DNA of 12,812 bases from Caldisphaera sp046536515 (GTDB lineage Archaea; Thermoproteota; Thermoprotei_A; Sulfolobales; Acidilobaceae), in the NCBI RefSeq assembly GCF_046536515.1, contig NZ_JAWDMQ010000038.1, forward strand, positions 1 through 12,812, written 5' to 3'. The position numbers were made by a program, and so were the translations under genes. Positions 7,138 to 12,812 of the stretch are shown one piece after another; the stretch's first letter is position 1; every line of letters begins with the position of its first letter. The notes under the pieces were generated by a model. That model saw only the letters and a list, made by a program, of their open reading frames with translations, searched no databases and was not told the origin of the DNA.

Positions 7138-7165
7138 ACCCCGTCCGTGAGGGCGGGGTAGTTTA
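7138..7165 (+). repeat. Orphan IS200/IS605-type right-end hairpin
   Basis: A perfect nine-pair stem is formed by ACCCCGTCC (7138-7146) and GGGCGGGGT (7151-7159) around the loop GTGA, followed by AGTTTA. The layout of a GC-rich hairpin followed by GG-TCAGTTTA or GGGT-AGTTTA matches the end after the tnpB stop near 11558-11584 (minus strand). On the plus strand one pair is a T-G (U-G) wobble; on the minus strand it would be a C-A mismatch. The functional RNA sense is therefore plus. There is no tnpB on the plus strand here, so this would be a solo end, and it sits between the TrmJ-like start and the rest of the 7123-7412 spacer. Confidence 0.45.
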
Positions 7166-7412
7166 CTTTTCCTCCTGTGATTCTTTTTGTATTCTTAGTT
7201 TATTTTTCTATTACAGTTTTTATTAGCTTATAAAAACTTCAATACAAAATGTTTCTATTAAAACCTATAAACCTTTTATTATTTTTAAGTTATTTTAATA
7301 GATTTGAGATTATTTTTAAATAACTTCTGTTAATTATATTAAATTAAAAAACATATAAAATATAAAATAAAAACTTATAATCCTGTTCAACAATAATTAA
7401 TTGGTGACTTCT
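7166..7412 (+). promoter_or_regulatory. AT-rich spacer carrying the hxlB promoter
   Basis: This is the rest of the roughly 290-nt divergent spacer between the TrmJ-like gene and the hexuloisomerase gene. It is extremely AT-rich and codes for nothing I can support. Near its right end AAAACTTATAATCC (about 7371-7384) fits an archaeal purine-rich BRE plus TATA box. A start site about 25 nt downstream would fall near 7400-7404, just before the GGTG ribosome-binding site at 7403-7406 and the TTG start at 7413, giving a very short leader. Confidence 0.5.
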
Positions 7413-8027
7413 TTGAATAATGAGAACCATGCTGCATTGCTGGCAATGAAAGAGATAGCTAACTTTGTTATAAAAGCAACTGAAGTAATTGAATTAAAAG
7501 AAATTGATAATTTTGTTAACGCGCTTATAGAAGCTTACAATATGAAAGCTAAGGTTCTTGTCATGGGGGCAGGGAGAAGCGGACTAGTTGGTAAGGCTTT
7601 TGCTATGAGACTGTTGCACATGGGGTTTAATTCGTATGTTCTAGGAGAAACCATAGTACCTAGCATTACTAAAGAAGATCTTGCTATAGCAATTTCAGGT
7701 TCTGGAAGAACGCAATTGATTGTTGACGCAGCAGATGCCGCAAAGAAAGTAGGCTCAAAAGTTATTGCACTAACAACCTTTCCCGATTCTCCTCTTGGTA
7801 GCATTGCTGACATGGTAGTAAAAATACCTGGCAGGTCAAAAATAAGCAAAATGGACGATTACTTTACAAGACAAATATTAGGTCTACATGAACCCTTAGC
7901 CCCACTAGGAACTCTATTTGAAGATACGACAATGATATTTTTAGATGGAGTAGTTTATAATTTAATGACCAAACTTAACATTAGTGAAGATCAAATGCGC
8001 AACAGGCATGCAAACATAGAATTTTAA
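7413..8027 (+). CDS. hxlB: 6-phospho-3-hexuloisomerase (SIS domain)
   Basis: PHI interconverts D-arabino-hex-3-ulose-6-phosphate and fructose-6-phosphate. In archaea, run in reverse with HPS, it supplies ribulose-5-phosphate in place of the oxidative pentose pathway. The protein is one SIS domain: VLVMGAGRSGLVGKAFAMRL near residue 50, the sugar-phosphate loop ISGSGRTQ near 95, and the family-specific HEPLAPLGTLFED near 160, ending in the RHANIEF-type tail. Length is about 204 aa, as in known PHI proteins. The frame is open from TTG 7401, but GGTG at 7403-7406 lies six nt before TTG 7413, so translation should begin there (MNNENHAALL). No hps gene is in the window; the partner must lie elsewhere. 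Confidence 0.92.
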   Translation: MNNENHAALLAMKEIANFVIKATEVIELKEIDNFVNALIEAYNMKAKVLVMGAGRSGLVGKAFAMRLLHMGFNSYVLGETIVPSITKEDLAIAISGSGRTQLIVDAADAAKKVGSKVIALTTFPDSPLGSIADMVVKIPGRSKISKMDDYFTRQILGLHEPLAPLGTLFEDTTMIFLDGVVYNLMTKLNISEDQMRNRHANIEF

Positions 8028-8122
8028 TATTTTTAAAAAAATTATTTAATTTTTATTAATTAAGGAAAAAATTAATATCCTCACTGGATTCAAATTAATT
8101 GAAAGATGCATAGGTGCTTAAA

Positions 8123-8440
8123 TTGAATAGTGAAAGGAAAAGAATGGAATTACCAAAGAAGAAAGAAGATTTAGATAAAATAGTTGAAGAAGTCGAGGAA
8201 GAGCATGAACATGAACATCATCATGAACATGAAAACGTTGAAGACATAGTATCTGTTTTAGAGCTGTTAGTTGATTCTTTATCAGCAAATGTTAAAAACA
8301 TAGATACAACTGTAAAAGCCCAAGGCAATGAATTGGTAAATATATATAGAATTCTTGCATATTTGGTTGAGGCTTGCACAAATAACGATACAAGTTCAAA
8401 AAATGAATCACTTAAAAAAGCTATAGAACTTTTAAAATAG
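8123..8440 (+). CDS. Small acidic protein with His/Glu repeat, unknown function (105 aa)
   Basis: Family not recognised. After a basic N-terminus (NSERKRMELPKKKEDLDK), an acidic helix leads into HEHEHHHEHE (8204-8233), a likely divalent-metal (Zn, Ni, Co or Cu) binding patch. A helical, partly heptad-patterned C-terminal half follows (VEDIVSVLELLVDSLSANV and LVNIYRILAYLVEAC), suggesting oligomerisation. The frame is open from GTG 8114, but that GTG is part of AGGTG (8112-8116). The TTG at 8123 lies six nt after it and is the better start, the same layout as the upstream hexuloisomerase. It follows that gene by about 95 nt with AT-rich, promoter-like sequence between. A metal-storage or chaperone role is possible but not shown. 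Confidence 0.65.
   Translation: MNSERKRMELPKKKEDLDKIVEEVEEEHEHEHHHEHENVEDIVSVLELLVDSLSANVKNIDTTVKAQGNELVNIYRILAYLVEACTNNDTSSKNESLKKAIELLK
8204..8233 (+). repeat. CAT/GAA codon repeat encoding alternating His and Glu
   Basis: Ten codons consist only of CAT and GAA: CATGAA CATGAA CATCAT CATGAA CATGAA. Near-identical hexamers suggest growth by slippage. Codon use is uniform, so the tract may vary in length between strains. Confidence 0.7.
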
Positions 8441-8462
8441 TTTAATTTTTATATTTTAAAAA
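8441..8462. terminator. Bidirectional T-rich terminator-like spacer
   Basis: The 22-nt spacer between the convergent His/Glu-rich and glycosyltransferase genes is almost pure A/T, with T runs on both strands (TTTAATTTTTATATTTT on plus, TTTTTAAAATATAAAAATT on minus). This fits intrinsic oligo-T termination for both genes. Confidence 0.4.
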
Positions 8463-9638
8463 TCAAATAGTCTTATCTATAACTATAAATTCTCTTTTTC
8501 CGATCCTAGTTAGTCCATATATTAAACCAAAGCCCTCAAGTAAACCAAATATAGGAAGAGTTATTATATACCTAAATTTCCCTGATTTCTTTACCCCATA
8601 AATGTAGACAAGCCAATAAACTAAACTGCCTGGTATCAAAACTAGGGCAACTATATAATAATTTACAAAGGGCAATAATATCCATAGACCTATTAACCCT
8701 AAAGTTCTTGAAAACGTTTTAATAGCTATTATTACTCTCATCGTTATTGGAGCATATCTAGAATCTTCAGTCATACCAGAATACCACCTTGCTCTTTGCT
8801 TTATTAAGTCCTTTATTGAGTTCGGACTTAAAATGCTGACCTTAGTGTTACTTTGCCATGTTTTACCATTATTTTTAACAACATCTATAGAGAAAAGAAA
8901 ATCTTCAACTTTACTTGGCTTATTAAATGCGTTTACCTCTAATAAAAATGAACCTTTAACTCCCAATAGTTCCCCATGTAGACCTACATAAGGCTTTTTA
9001 ATAAGACCAGTGAAAAATCTAAAAAACGATATATCATCAAGATACCTTGCAAAGTCCATAATATATGCCATATAAGATTTTCCTTTTCTGGGTAGCAAAA
9101 CAGGGTTAAATGCTACATATCCTTTTTTCTCATAATATGGTATTTCATATAGGAAAGAATTGTTCAATATTAAATTATCATCATCGAGAAAAACATACCA
9201 AAAATCTGGTTTAACAAAATTTCCAACAAAATATCTTAAAGCACGACCCTTACCAAATAAATCATGTCTAAAGGATTTAGGAACGATAACTAAGTTTATA
9301 TCTTTGATTTTAGAAAGTTCATCTTGCAGCTCTGCTCCTTCATCTATAACTAAATACATTGGAACCTTTAACCTTCTATGATAAGTTATGTTTTTATATA
9401 AAACATTTTTTACTTTTTTACTTGCTATACTAACTATAACCAATGCAACATTGTAAGCTCGTTCTTTTTCCTTCTTTGAACTATACAGCGTTAACGTAAT
9501 TATTAAGACTATTGCATAGGCTGAAATAGCTGTCCAATCAGCCGCTACTGCGTATTTTAAGTAAGGTGATGTAGAGAAAGCGTTGTTGGTTGCGATTTCT
9601 GTGTTTTTGATTACTTGGATAACATTTTCGATAGTCAA
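8463..9638 (-). CDS. Membrane-bound family 2 glycosyltransferase
   Basis: This is a processive-type GT2 fold embedded in the membrane. An N-terminal helix (about 36-52, TAISAYAIVLIITLTLY) is followed by a cytoplasmic catalytic domain. That domain has VFLDDDNLIL with D152-D154 (the metal/UDP-sugar DxD), VEDFLFSIDVV with the acidic pair 245-246 as likely general base region, and QRARW at 281-285, the QxxRW signature of cellulose-synthase-like and related enzymes. Two or three helices follow (about 313-348 and 358-376). The missing first beta-alpha-beta of a textbook GT2 domain and the MYLVIDEGAEL start recall the egghead/BRE-3-like group, but donor and acceptor cannot be inferred. The TTG start at 9638 follows AAGGTG by six nt. 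A perfect inverted repeat lies about 90 nt upstream (9724-9747). Confidence 0.82.
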   Translation of the reverse strand: MTIENVIQVIKNTEIATNNAFSTSPYLKYAVAADWTAISAYAIVLIITLTLYSSKKEKERAYNVALVIVSIASKKVKNVLYKNITYHRRLKVPMYLVIDEGAELQDELSKIKDINLVIVPKSFRHDLFGKGRALRYFVGNFVKPDFWYVFLDDDNLILNNSFLYEIPYYEKKGYVAFNPVLLPRKGKSYMAYIMDFARYLDDISFFRFFTGLIKKPYVGLHGELLGVKGSFLLEVNAFNKPSKVEDFLFSIDVVKNNGKTWQSNTKVSILSPNSIKDLIKQRARWYSGMTEDSRYAPITMRVIIAIKTFSRTLGLIGLWILLPFVNYYIVALVLIPGSLVYWLVYIYGVKKSGKFRYIITLPIFGLLEGFGLIYGLTRIGKREFIVIDKTI

Positions 9639-9723
9639 TTCTTACACCTTTTTAAAATTTTTTATTTTTTCAATAAAAAAGCTTTCCTTCCAATTTCTGC
9701 TGCAAAAACTTATTAATCTTTTC

Positions 9724-9747
9724 ATTGTTAACTGGGGAGTTAACAAT
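9724..9747. repeat. Perfect 10-bp inverted repeat (hairpin or operator)
   Basis: Arms ATTGTTAACT (9724-9733) and AGTTAACAAT (9738-9747) flank GGGG with no mismatch. It lies about 10 nt past the stop of the nucleotidyltransferase gene ending at 9757 and about 86 nt before the glycosyltransferase TTG, both on the minus strand. It may be a 3' hairpin for the upstream mRNA or a dimeric-regulator site for the glycosyltransferase. No oligo-T run follows immediately on the minus strand, so a bacterial-style terminator is not indicated. Confidence 0.6.
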
Positions 9748-9756
9748 AATTTTAAC

Positions 9757-10671
9757 CTAGGATTTTGATCCAATTTTGCTTATTTTCCCTGGAAACTCTC
9801 TTGTACCTATAATTATAGACTTCTCATTAGAGAGACCAGAAATACTTAAATGGCCTCCGTTATATAATAAATAACCTGCATTAAATTCAAAAGATATTAT
9901 ATACCTTCCATTGCTATCCCTCACGCATGGTGGATATAATAGCCCGTTAATTTGCCCATTCGGTATATAAACATTTAAGTTCTCAACTTTATCCGGAATA
10001 ATTATTTTATTGTAGTCTTTAATTGGATCACAATGAGAGGCTATTTCATTTGGAACCCCTGTCCAGCTGTATGCCTTACCCCTATAAGTCCCCCTCCTCC
10101 AAGGTACGCATAGGTCATCAATTATTACTCCTCCAAATGAGTTTTTGCATTCAATAATATTTGTATTATTGATAAATTTATTGTAAATTAACTCAACATT
10201 CTTCTCTCCATAAATTACTAAATCTATATCAGATTCTCCATATTGCATACCTAAAGAATACGAGCCTGTGATACCTATTTGCTTTATATCTAGGTCTTTA
10301 ATTAGATCAAATAAAGGTAAGCTTTCAATATACTTATAAGAATAGATAAAGTTCTCCATAAATATATCCTTAGGATTATTATAAATCATTATATCTTCTT
10401 TTTTAATGTAAGGCATCTTTATCCTATATATTGGATCATATAGCATTTTAATTTTTGAACTTTTTATTGCATCGCTAATGCCATAGGGGCCGTATTCTGA
10501 AATTATTCTGCAAAAACTCAATTTTTTTCTTTTCCATTTGCTTTCTCTACAACTCACATACTTAGGTATAACTGGTATAAGTCCTTCGGGAGACTTTATT
10601 CCAATTTCTACAGCAACCAACAAATCTTTTGTTATTATAGTAGAATCATGTCCATATCTTAATTGGGTCAA
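9757..10671 (-). CDS. Nucleotidyltransferase-domain protein, paralogue B (COG1665-like)
   Basis: The protein resembles the archaeal COG1665-type proteins: an N-terminal beta domain (VAVEIGIKSPEGLIPVIPKYV), a linker with KKEDIMIYNNP, a minimal polymerase-beta-like nucleotidyltransferase core, and a C-terminal beta domain resembling an OB fold. The core has GITGSYSLGMQYGESDIDL. The GS pair and both metal-binding aspartates (148 and 150 from the TTG start) are intact, and IIDDLC may give the third carboxylate. The target (protein, tRNA or small molecule) is unknown. The frame is open from GTG 10680, but AGGTG lies exactly six nt before TTG 10671, which I prefer (304 aa). That start lies inside the end of paralogue A, a 26-nt overlap, so the two are co-translated. 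Confidence 0.72.
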   Translation of the reverse strand: MTQLRYGHDSTIITKDLLVAVEIGIKSPEGLIPVIPKYVSCRESKWKRKKLSFCRIISEYGPYGISDAIKSSKIKMLYDPIYRIKMPYIKKEDIMIYNNPKDIFMENFIYSYKYIESLPLFDLIKDLDIKQIGITGSYSLGMQYGESDIDLVIYGEKNVELIYNKFINNTNIIECKNSFGGVIIDDLCVPWRRGTYRGKAYSWTGVPNEIASHCDPIKDYNKIIIPDKVENLNVYIPNGQINGLLYPPCVRDSNGRYIISFEFNAGYLLYNGGHLSISGLSNEKSIIIGTREFPGKISKIGSKS

Positions 10672-11503
10672 CCCTTCCACCTAAATCAGGAATAATAACA
10701 AGTTTGTTTCTTTTCAGATCTAATTGTATAAACCCCTCTATAATATATTTTCCTAAAGGAAGTTCAGAATACCTGGTGTGCCATGTCATAATTTCAACTT
10801 TACCGTAGTTTTCGTTTTCCGCTAAATAAATGCTTGGCACCAAATAGTTTTCATTGTTATCATATATTTCTATCTCTCCTTTAAAATTACCCAATGTTTT
10901 ATAATTACTTATACACCTAGTTTTATGAACCTGCCTTAGTATTCTAATTGTATAAGGTATGTTTGTATAGCACGAGTCTAAAACTCTTAAATTTGATAGC
11001 ATTTTATAATTCTCATAAGACATTGTATCAGATACTTTATTGTATCTATTGACACAATTTAATATTAAATTCCTATTCCTTAGTTCCAATAGCTTTTCAT
11101 AAATTTCTTTATTGTTACCATAAAGAAGTAAATCAATATCACTATTTTCTCTTTGAAGTCCAAAAGCATAGCTACCTATTAAACCAATATATTCTGGGTT
11201 AAGATACTTTATTAGATCTTTAATCTTTTCAGGCAAAAAATCCTTTTTATTAAAATATGTTTCCTTAGGATCATAGTATATAAAAATATCTTCATTTCTG
11301 ACAACTGGAACATATCTACCAACACAATCAAGATATTTATAATATTCCTGTATATAGTTATTAAATTCGTTAAATTTAACCCTGTGACCTGATAACCTAT
11401 AAGGTATTGATATAAATCCTTCTTCTGGATGCTCATAGCCTTTAACTACCCACATGATTTCAATACCATTCTTATTAGTTACTAAATGCCAGCCTTCAAA
11501 CAT
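10646..11503 (-). CDS. Nucleotidyltransferase-domain protein, paralogue A (COG1665-like)
   Basis: First gene of the overlapping pair. Its domain order equals that of paralogue B: an N-terminal beta domain with GYEHPEEGFISIPYRL, a linker with RNEDIFIYYDP, the nucleotidyltransferase core IGLIGSYAFGLQRENSDIDL (G110, S111, D122, D124), NLRVLDSCY as a candidate third carboxylate, and a C-terminal beta domain (GKYIIEGFIQLDLKRNKLVII). The sequences are clearly related but far apart, so the duplication is old or the pair was kept as a heteromer; I infer the latter only weakly. The ATG at 11503 has only a weak AGGG-like ribosome site. Its promoter region (about 11504-11557) directly abuts the 3' end of the tnpB element, so transcription from the transposon could reach this pair. 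Confidence 0.72.
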   Translation of the reverse strand: MFEGWHLVTNKNGIEIMWVVKGYEHPEEGFISIPYRLSGHRVKFNEFNNYIQEYYKYLDCVGRYVPVVRNEDIFIYYDPKETYFNKKDFLPEKIKDLIKYLNPEYIGLIGSYAFGLQRENSDIDLLLYGNNKEIYEKLLELRNRNLILNCVNRYNKVSDTMSYENYKMLSNLRVLDSCYTNIPYTIRILRQVHKTRCISNYKTLGNFKGEIEIYDNNENYLVPSIYLAENENYGKVEIMTWHTRYSELPLGKYIIEGFIQLDLKRNKLVIIPDLGGRVDPIKIWT

Positions 11504-11557
11504 TATTGTATTCCCTATTTACATTTACCTAATTCTCAGCTATTATAGAATATTAAA
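11504..11557 (-). promoter_or_regulatory. Promoter region of the nucleotidyltransferase pair, next to the IS end
   Basis: Directly after the transposon GGTCAG end the minus strand reads GTTTAATATTCTATAATAGC, with two TATA-like words (TTTAATATT and CTATAATAG). A start site about 25 nt on would leave a short leader before the ATG at 11503. The same bases would be the guide portion of any omega RNA made from this tnpB copy. Confidence 0.4.
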
Positions 11558-11594
11558 CTGACCTCCTCTCCGCCCTGAAGGGCGAGGGTTCCCC
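11558..11594 (-). repeat. IS200/IS605-type right end / omega-RNA 3' hairpin
   Basis: Immediately after the tnpB TGA the minus strand has CTCGCCC-TTCA-GGGCGGAG, a stem with one bulged G, then AGGAGGTCAG. A GC-rich hairpin plus short tail just past tnpB is the usual right end of these elements and the 3' end of the guide-RNA scaffold. The element should end at or near the GGTCAG at 11558-11563. Confidence 0.65.
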
Positions 11595-12665
11595 TCATCT
11601 GTTCGGGATTACATCTGTCATCTGAGGGGCAGTCGGGGTGGTCAGAGATCCCCCCATCTTTTTGTATGCTTTCTTTTCAATGTTTATTACTGCTATTGTA
11701 TCTCTATCAGCCTCAAAACCGCATTTATTACACTTCAGCTTCCTATAACCATTTTCAACAAGCTTTGAACCACATATTGGGCATATTGATGATGTACCTT
11801 TAGGATTGATAACAGCTATAGGTACCCCCTGCTTTTCACATTGCCAATCTATCCAATGCTCTAGTCTTCTGTAGCTTAGAATGAGCAAAGAGACTTTGTG
11901 TTCTTTTGGAAGCTTCCTTAAGTTCTCTACTAAGTTTGTCAAGTCTTCTCTATCTACTTCATATTGGTATTGCTTAGCTAAAGCTACTATTTCATGAGAA
12001 GTCTTTTTTGCCCAATCCTCTATAATGTTCCTAGCCTTCCTGTAGAAGCTTTTTATTCTTCTCTTAATGCCTCCTCTCTTAAGCGAGGCAATGTATTTGA
12101 AAGAAGAGTGCTTTTTCTGAAGGTTTTCAGCTAATTGTTTATAATGCAGAGCTCTCTCAATATTTGTATCAAACCTATATTCGCTTTTTCTATTACCTAC
12201 AACTATTTGTTTTTCATTAACATCAACGGCTAGAACGCCTTTAGGATCATACTTAGCTGGCTCAGGCACACGCTTAGATATCTTAAGAATAAACTTACCA
12301 TCTTTAAGTAACAATCTAGCATCTTTGTTTGGATAGCTATCATATCTCCTATCCAAGCCAATAATTTTAAGCCTATAGCCTCCCAATAGCTCTACATAAT
12401 CACCTTTAATTCTATAGCTCTGCCCATATGTTAACCAAATCCTAAAATTATTAGCTCTGGGTATCTTACCTTTATTGGTATTTTTAAGCCAAGACTTAGC
12501 TATAGCAATAGCCTCTCTATAACAGTCAATAGCAATTTTAGAGGGCAAGCCATATTTCTCCTTAAGAACTTTGTATAAAAGTCTATGGGCTTTTCCAAGG
12601 CTTATTGCTTTATTCTCTATTACAACTTTTATAGAATAGTTGAGGGCTTCCCTATACCTTTTCAT
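11595..12665 (-). CDS. tnpB: RNA-guided endonuclease TnpB (IS200/IS605 type), main open part
   Basis: TnpB is a transposon-encoded RNA-guided DNA nuclease related to Cas12. The RuvC residues are present: the first Asp in VLAVDVNEKQ (about 148), the Glu in YEVDREDL, and the last Asp in FEADRDTIAVINI. The zinc ribbon CPICGSKLVENG and CNKCGF lies between the latter two, as in active proteins. The bridging part is basic (RGGIKRRIKSFYRKARN). The tail MGGSLTTPTAPQ is typical of thermophilic archaeal TnpB. This 356-aa frame begins LMKRYREALNYSI, mid-domain. About 30 expected N-terminal residues are missing and lie upstream in another frame (12671-12754). One added A in the A6 run at 12677-12682 would fuse them into a 386-aa protein. 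No Shine-Dalgarno precedes ATG 12665. Confidence 0.85.
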   Translation of the reverse strand: MKRYREALNYSIKVVIENKAISLGKAHRLLYKVLKEKYGLPSKIAIDCYREAIAIAKSWLKNTNKGKIPRANNFRIWLTYGQSYRIKGDYVELLGGYRLKIIGLDRRYDSYPNKDARLLLKDGKFILKISKRVPEPAKYDPKGVLAVDVNEKQIVVGNRKSEYRFDTNIERALHYKQLAENLQKKHSSFKYIASLKRGGIKRRIKSFYRKARNIIEDWAKKTSHEIVALAKQYQYEVDREDLTNLVENLRKLPKEHKVSLLILSYRRLEHWIDWQCEKQGVPIAVINPKGTSSICPICGSKLVENGYRKLKCNKCGFEADRDTIAVINIEKKAYKKMGGSLTTPTAPQMTDVIPNR

Positions 12666-12670
12666 TAAAT

Positions 12671-12754
12671 CTACAATTTTTTATGTGAATTGGGCTCAGG
12701 GCTAACCTTTACATTAACTGTTAAGGTTAGTAAACCCTCATTGCCCATAGACAT
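12671..12754 (-). pseudogene. tnpB: Frameshifted N-terminal segment of tnpB
   Basis: ATG 12754 opens a 27-residue frame containing LLTLTVNVKVSPEPNSHKK and stops at TAG 12671-12673. This is the first beta strand and lead-in helix that a TnpB needs before LMKRYREALNYSI. The switch point is the A6 run at 12677-12682, since a seventh A joins the two frames exactly. It may be a mutation, a sequencing error, or slippage of RNA polymerase or ribosome on the A run. GGTTGAG upstream is a weak Shine-Dalgarno. A second ATG at 12748 is also possible. Confidence 0.65.
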
Positions 12755-12756
12755 AG

Positions 12757-12812
12757 TTACTCAACCTTGTATTTAGCTATATTGACTTTTCTCATGCAAT
12801 TTGGGCATGTTG
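12757..12812 (-). CDS. C-terminal tail of a possible zinc-ribbon protein (partial)
   Basis: The minus strand entering from the window edge is open and reads TCPNCMRKVNIAKYKVE before a TAA at 12757-12759, two nt before the upstream tnpB ATG. The CPNC knuckle followed by a basic segment looks like half of a terminal zinc ribbon. Tight spacing to tnpB suggests co-transcription. Only 18 codons are visible, so it could be a chance open frame; if real it may be an element-encoded or host gene. Confidence 0.35.
   Translation of the reverse strand, partial: TCPNCMRKVNIAKYKVE

Larger units (their letters stand above)
11558..12754 (-). mobile_element. IS200/IS605-family element carrying tnpB only (IS1341-like)
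   Basis: The element holds tnpB and a right-end hairpin. No tnpA (Y1 or serine transposase) is seen within the window, though one could lie beyond the upstream edge. The left end is not identified; 12754 is the upstream ATG of the tnpB reading frame and only a minimum. No flanking direct repeat is expected for this family and none is seen. Two orphan end-like sequences elsewhere in the window (845-870 and 7138-7165) suggest that related elements have moved in this genome. Confidence 0.65.

Noticed and set aside
7138..7159. Hairpin as a bacterial-type intrinsic terminator
   Set aside because: No plus-strand gene ends here, and no T run follows directly on either strand.
9757..11503. MNT/HEPN-type toxin-antitoxin pair
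   Set aside because: Both proteins have nucleotidyltransferase cores. Neither shows a HEPN R-x4-6-H motif or an all-helical small partner.
12690..12745. Imperfect long inverted repeat (CTAACCTT/AAGGTTAG with outer GGGC/GCCC) that looks like an IS left end
   Set aside because: It falls inside the N-terminal coding part of tnpB once the frameshift is recognised, so coding explains it better.
1..12812. CRISPR array
   Set aside because: No regularly spaced repeats of 24-37 nt were seen anywhere in the window.

Overview
The window looks like chromosomal DNA of a thermophilic archaeon of the Thermoproteota (Crenarchaeota). Every recognisable gene is archaeal in type: transcription factor S, type II methionine aminopeptidase, ABCE1, an archaeal TrmJ-like SPOUT methylase, 6-phospho-3-hexuloisomerase, a DUF1512-like protein and COG1665-like nucleotidyltransferases. 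The DNA is AT-rich, and many starts are TTG or GTG placed 6-7 nt after a GGTG Shine-Dalgarno core. A Caldisphaera/Acidilobales- or Sulfolobales-like host is plausible, but the genus is a guess.

Layout. (1) 20-689, minus: a TFS-like zinc-ribbon protein and a small unknown zinc-finger protein. (2) 690-1197 has no intact gene. It holds a GC-richer island (841-1080, 94 of 240 bases G/C by hand count) in very AT-rich flanks, probably a decayed tnpB 3' end and/or a structured RNA. (3) 1198-2615, minus: a translationally coupled pair (ATGA overlap), a DUF1512-like membrane-anchored protein followed by a small membrane protein. (4) 2813-7122, housekeeping: methionine aminopeptidase (minus), a UPF0173-type metallo-beta-lactamase-fold hydrolase (plus), the ribosome-recycling ATPase ABCE1 (plus) and a TrmJ-like tRNA methylase (minus). 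(5) 7413-8440, plus: 6-phospho-3-hexuloisomerase and a His/Glu-rich small protein. (6) 8463-9638, minus: a membrane family-2 glycosyltransferase. (7) 9757-12812, minus, accessory: two overlapping paralogous nucleotidyltransferase-domain genes downstream of an IS200/IS605-type tnpB. The tnpB N-terminus is split off by a one-base frameshift in an A6 run. A possible zinc-ribbon protein tail enters from the window edge.

How they relate. Much of the housekeeping set serves gene expression: TFS rescues RNA polymerase, MetAP trims nascent proteins, ABCE1 splits ribosomes and TrmJ modifies tRNA. PHI supplies ribulose-5-phosphate for nucleotide synthesis.

The most interesting observation is at ABCE1. 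Its ribosome-binding site and start codon are tandemly duplicated, so a six-codon upstream ORF ends at a TGA overlapping the real ATG. For a ribosome-recycling factor this layout could form a direct autoregulatory circuit. Other points of interest are orphan IS-end hairpins, a perfect 10-bp inverted repeat beside the glycosyltransferase, and the overlapping nucleotidyltransferase pair. No tRNA, rRNA or CRISPR array was seen.
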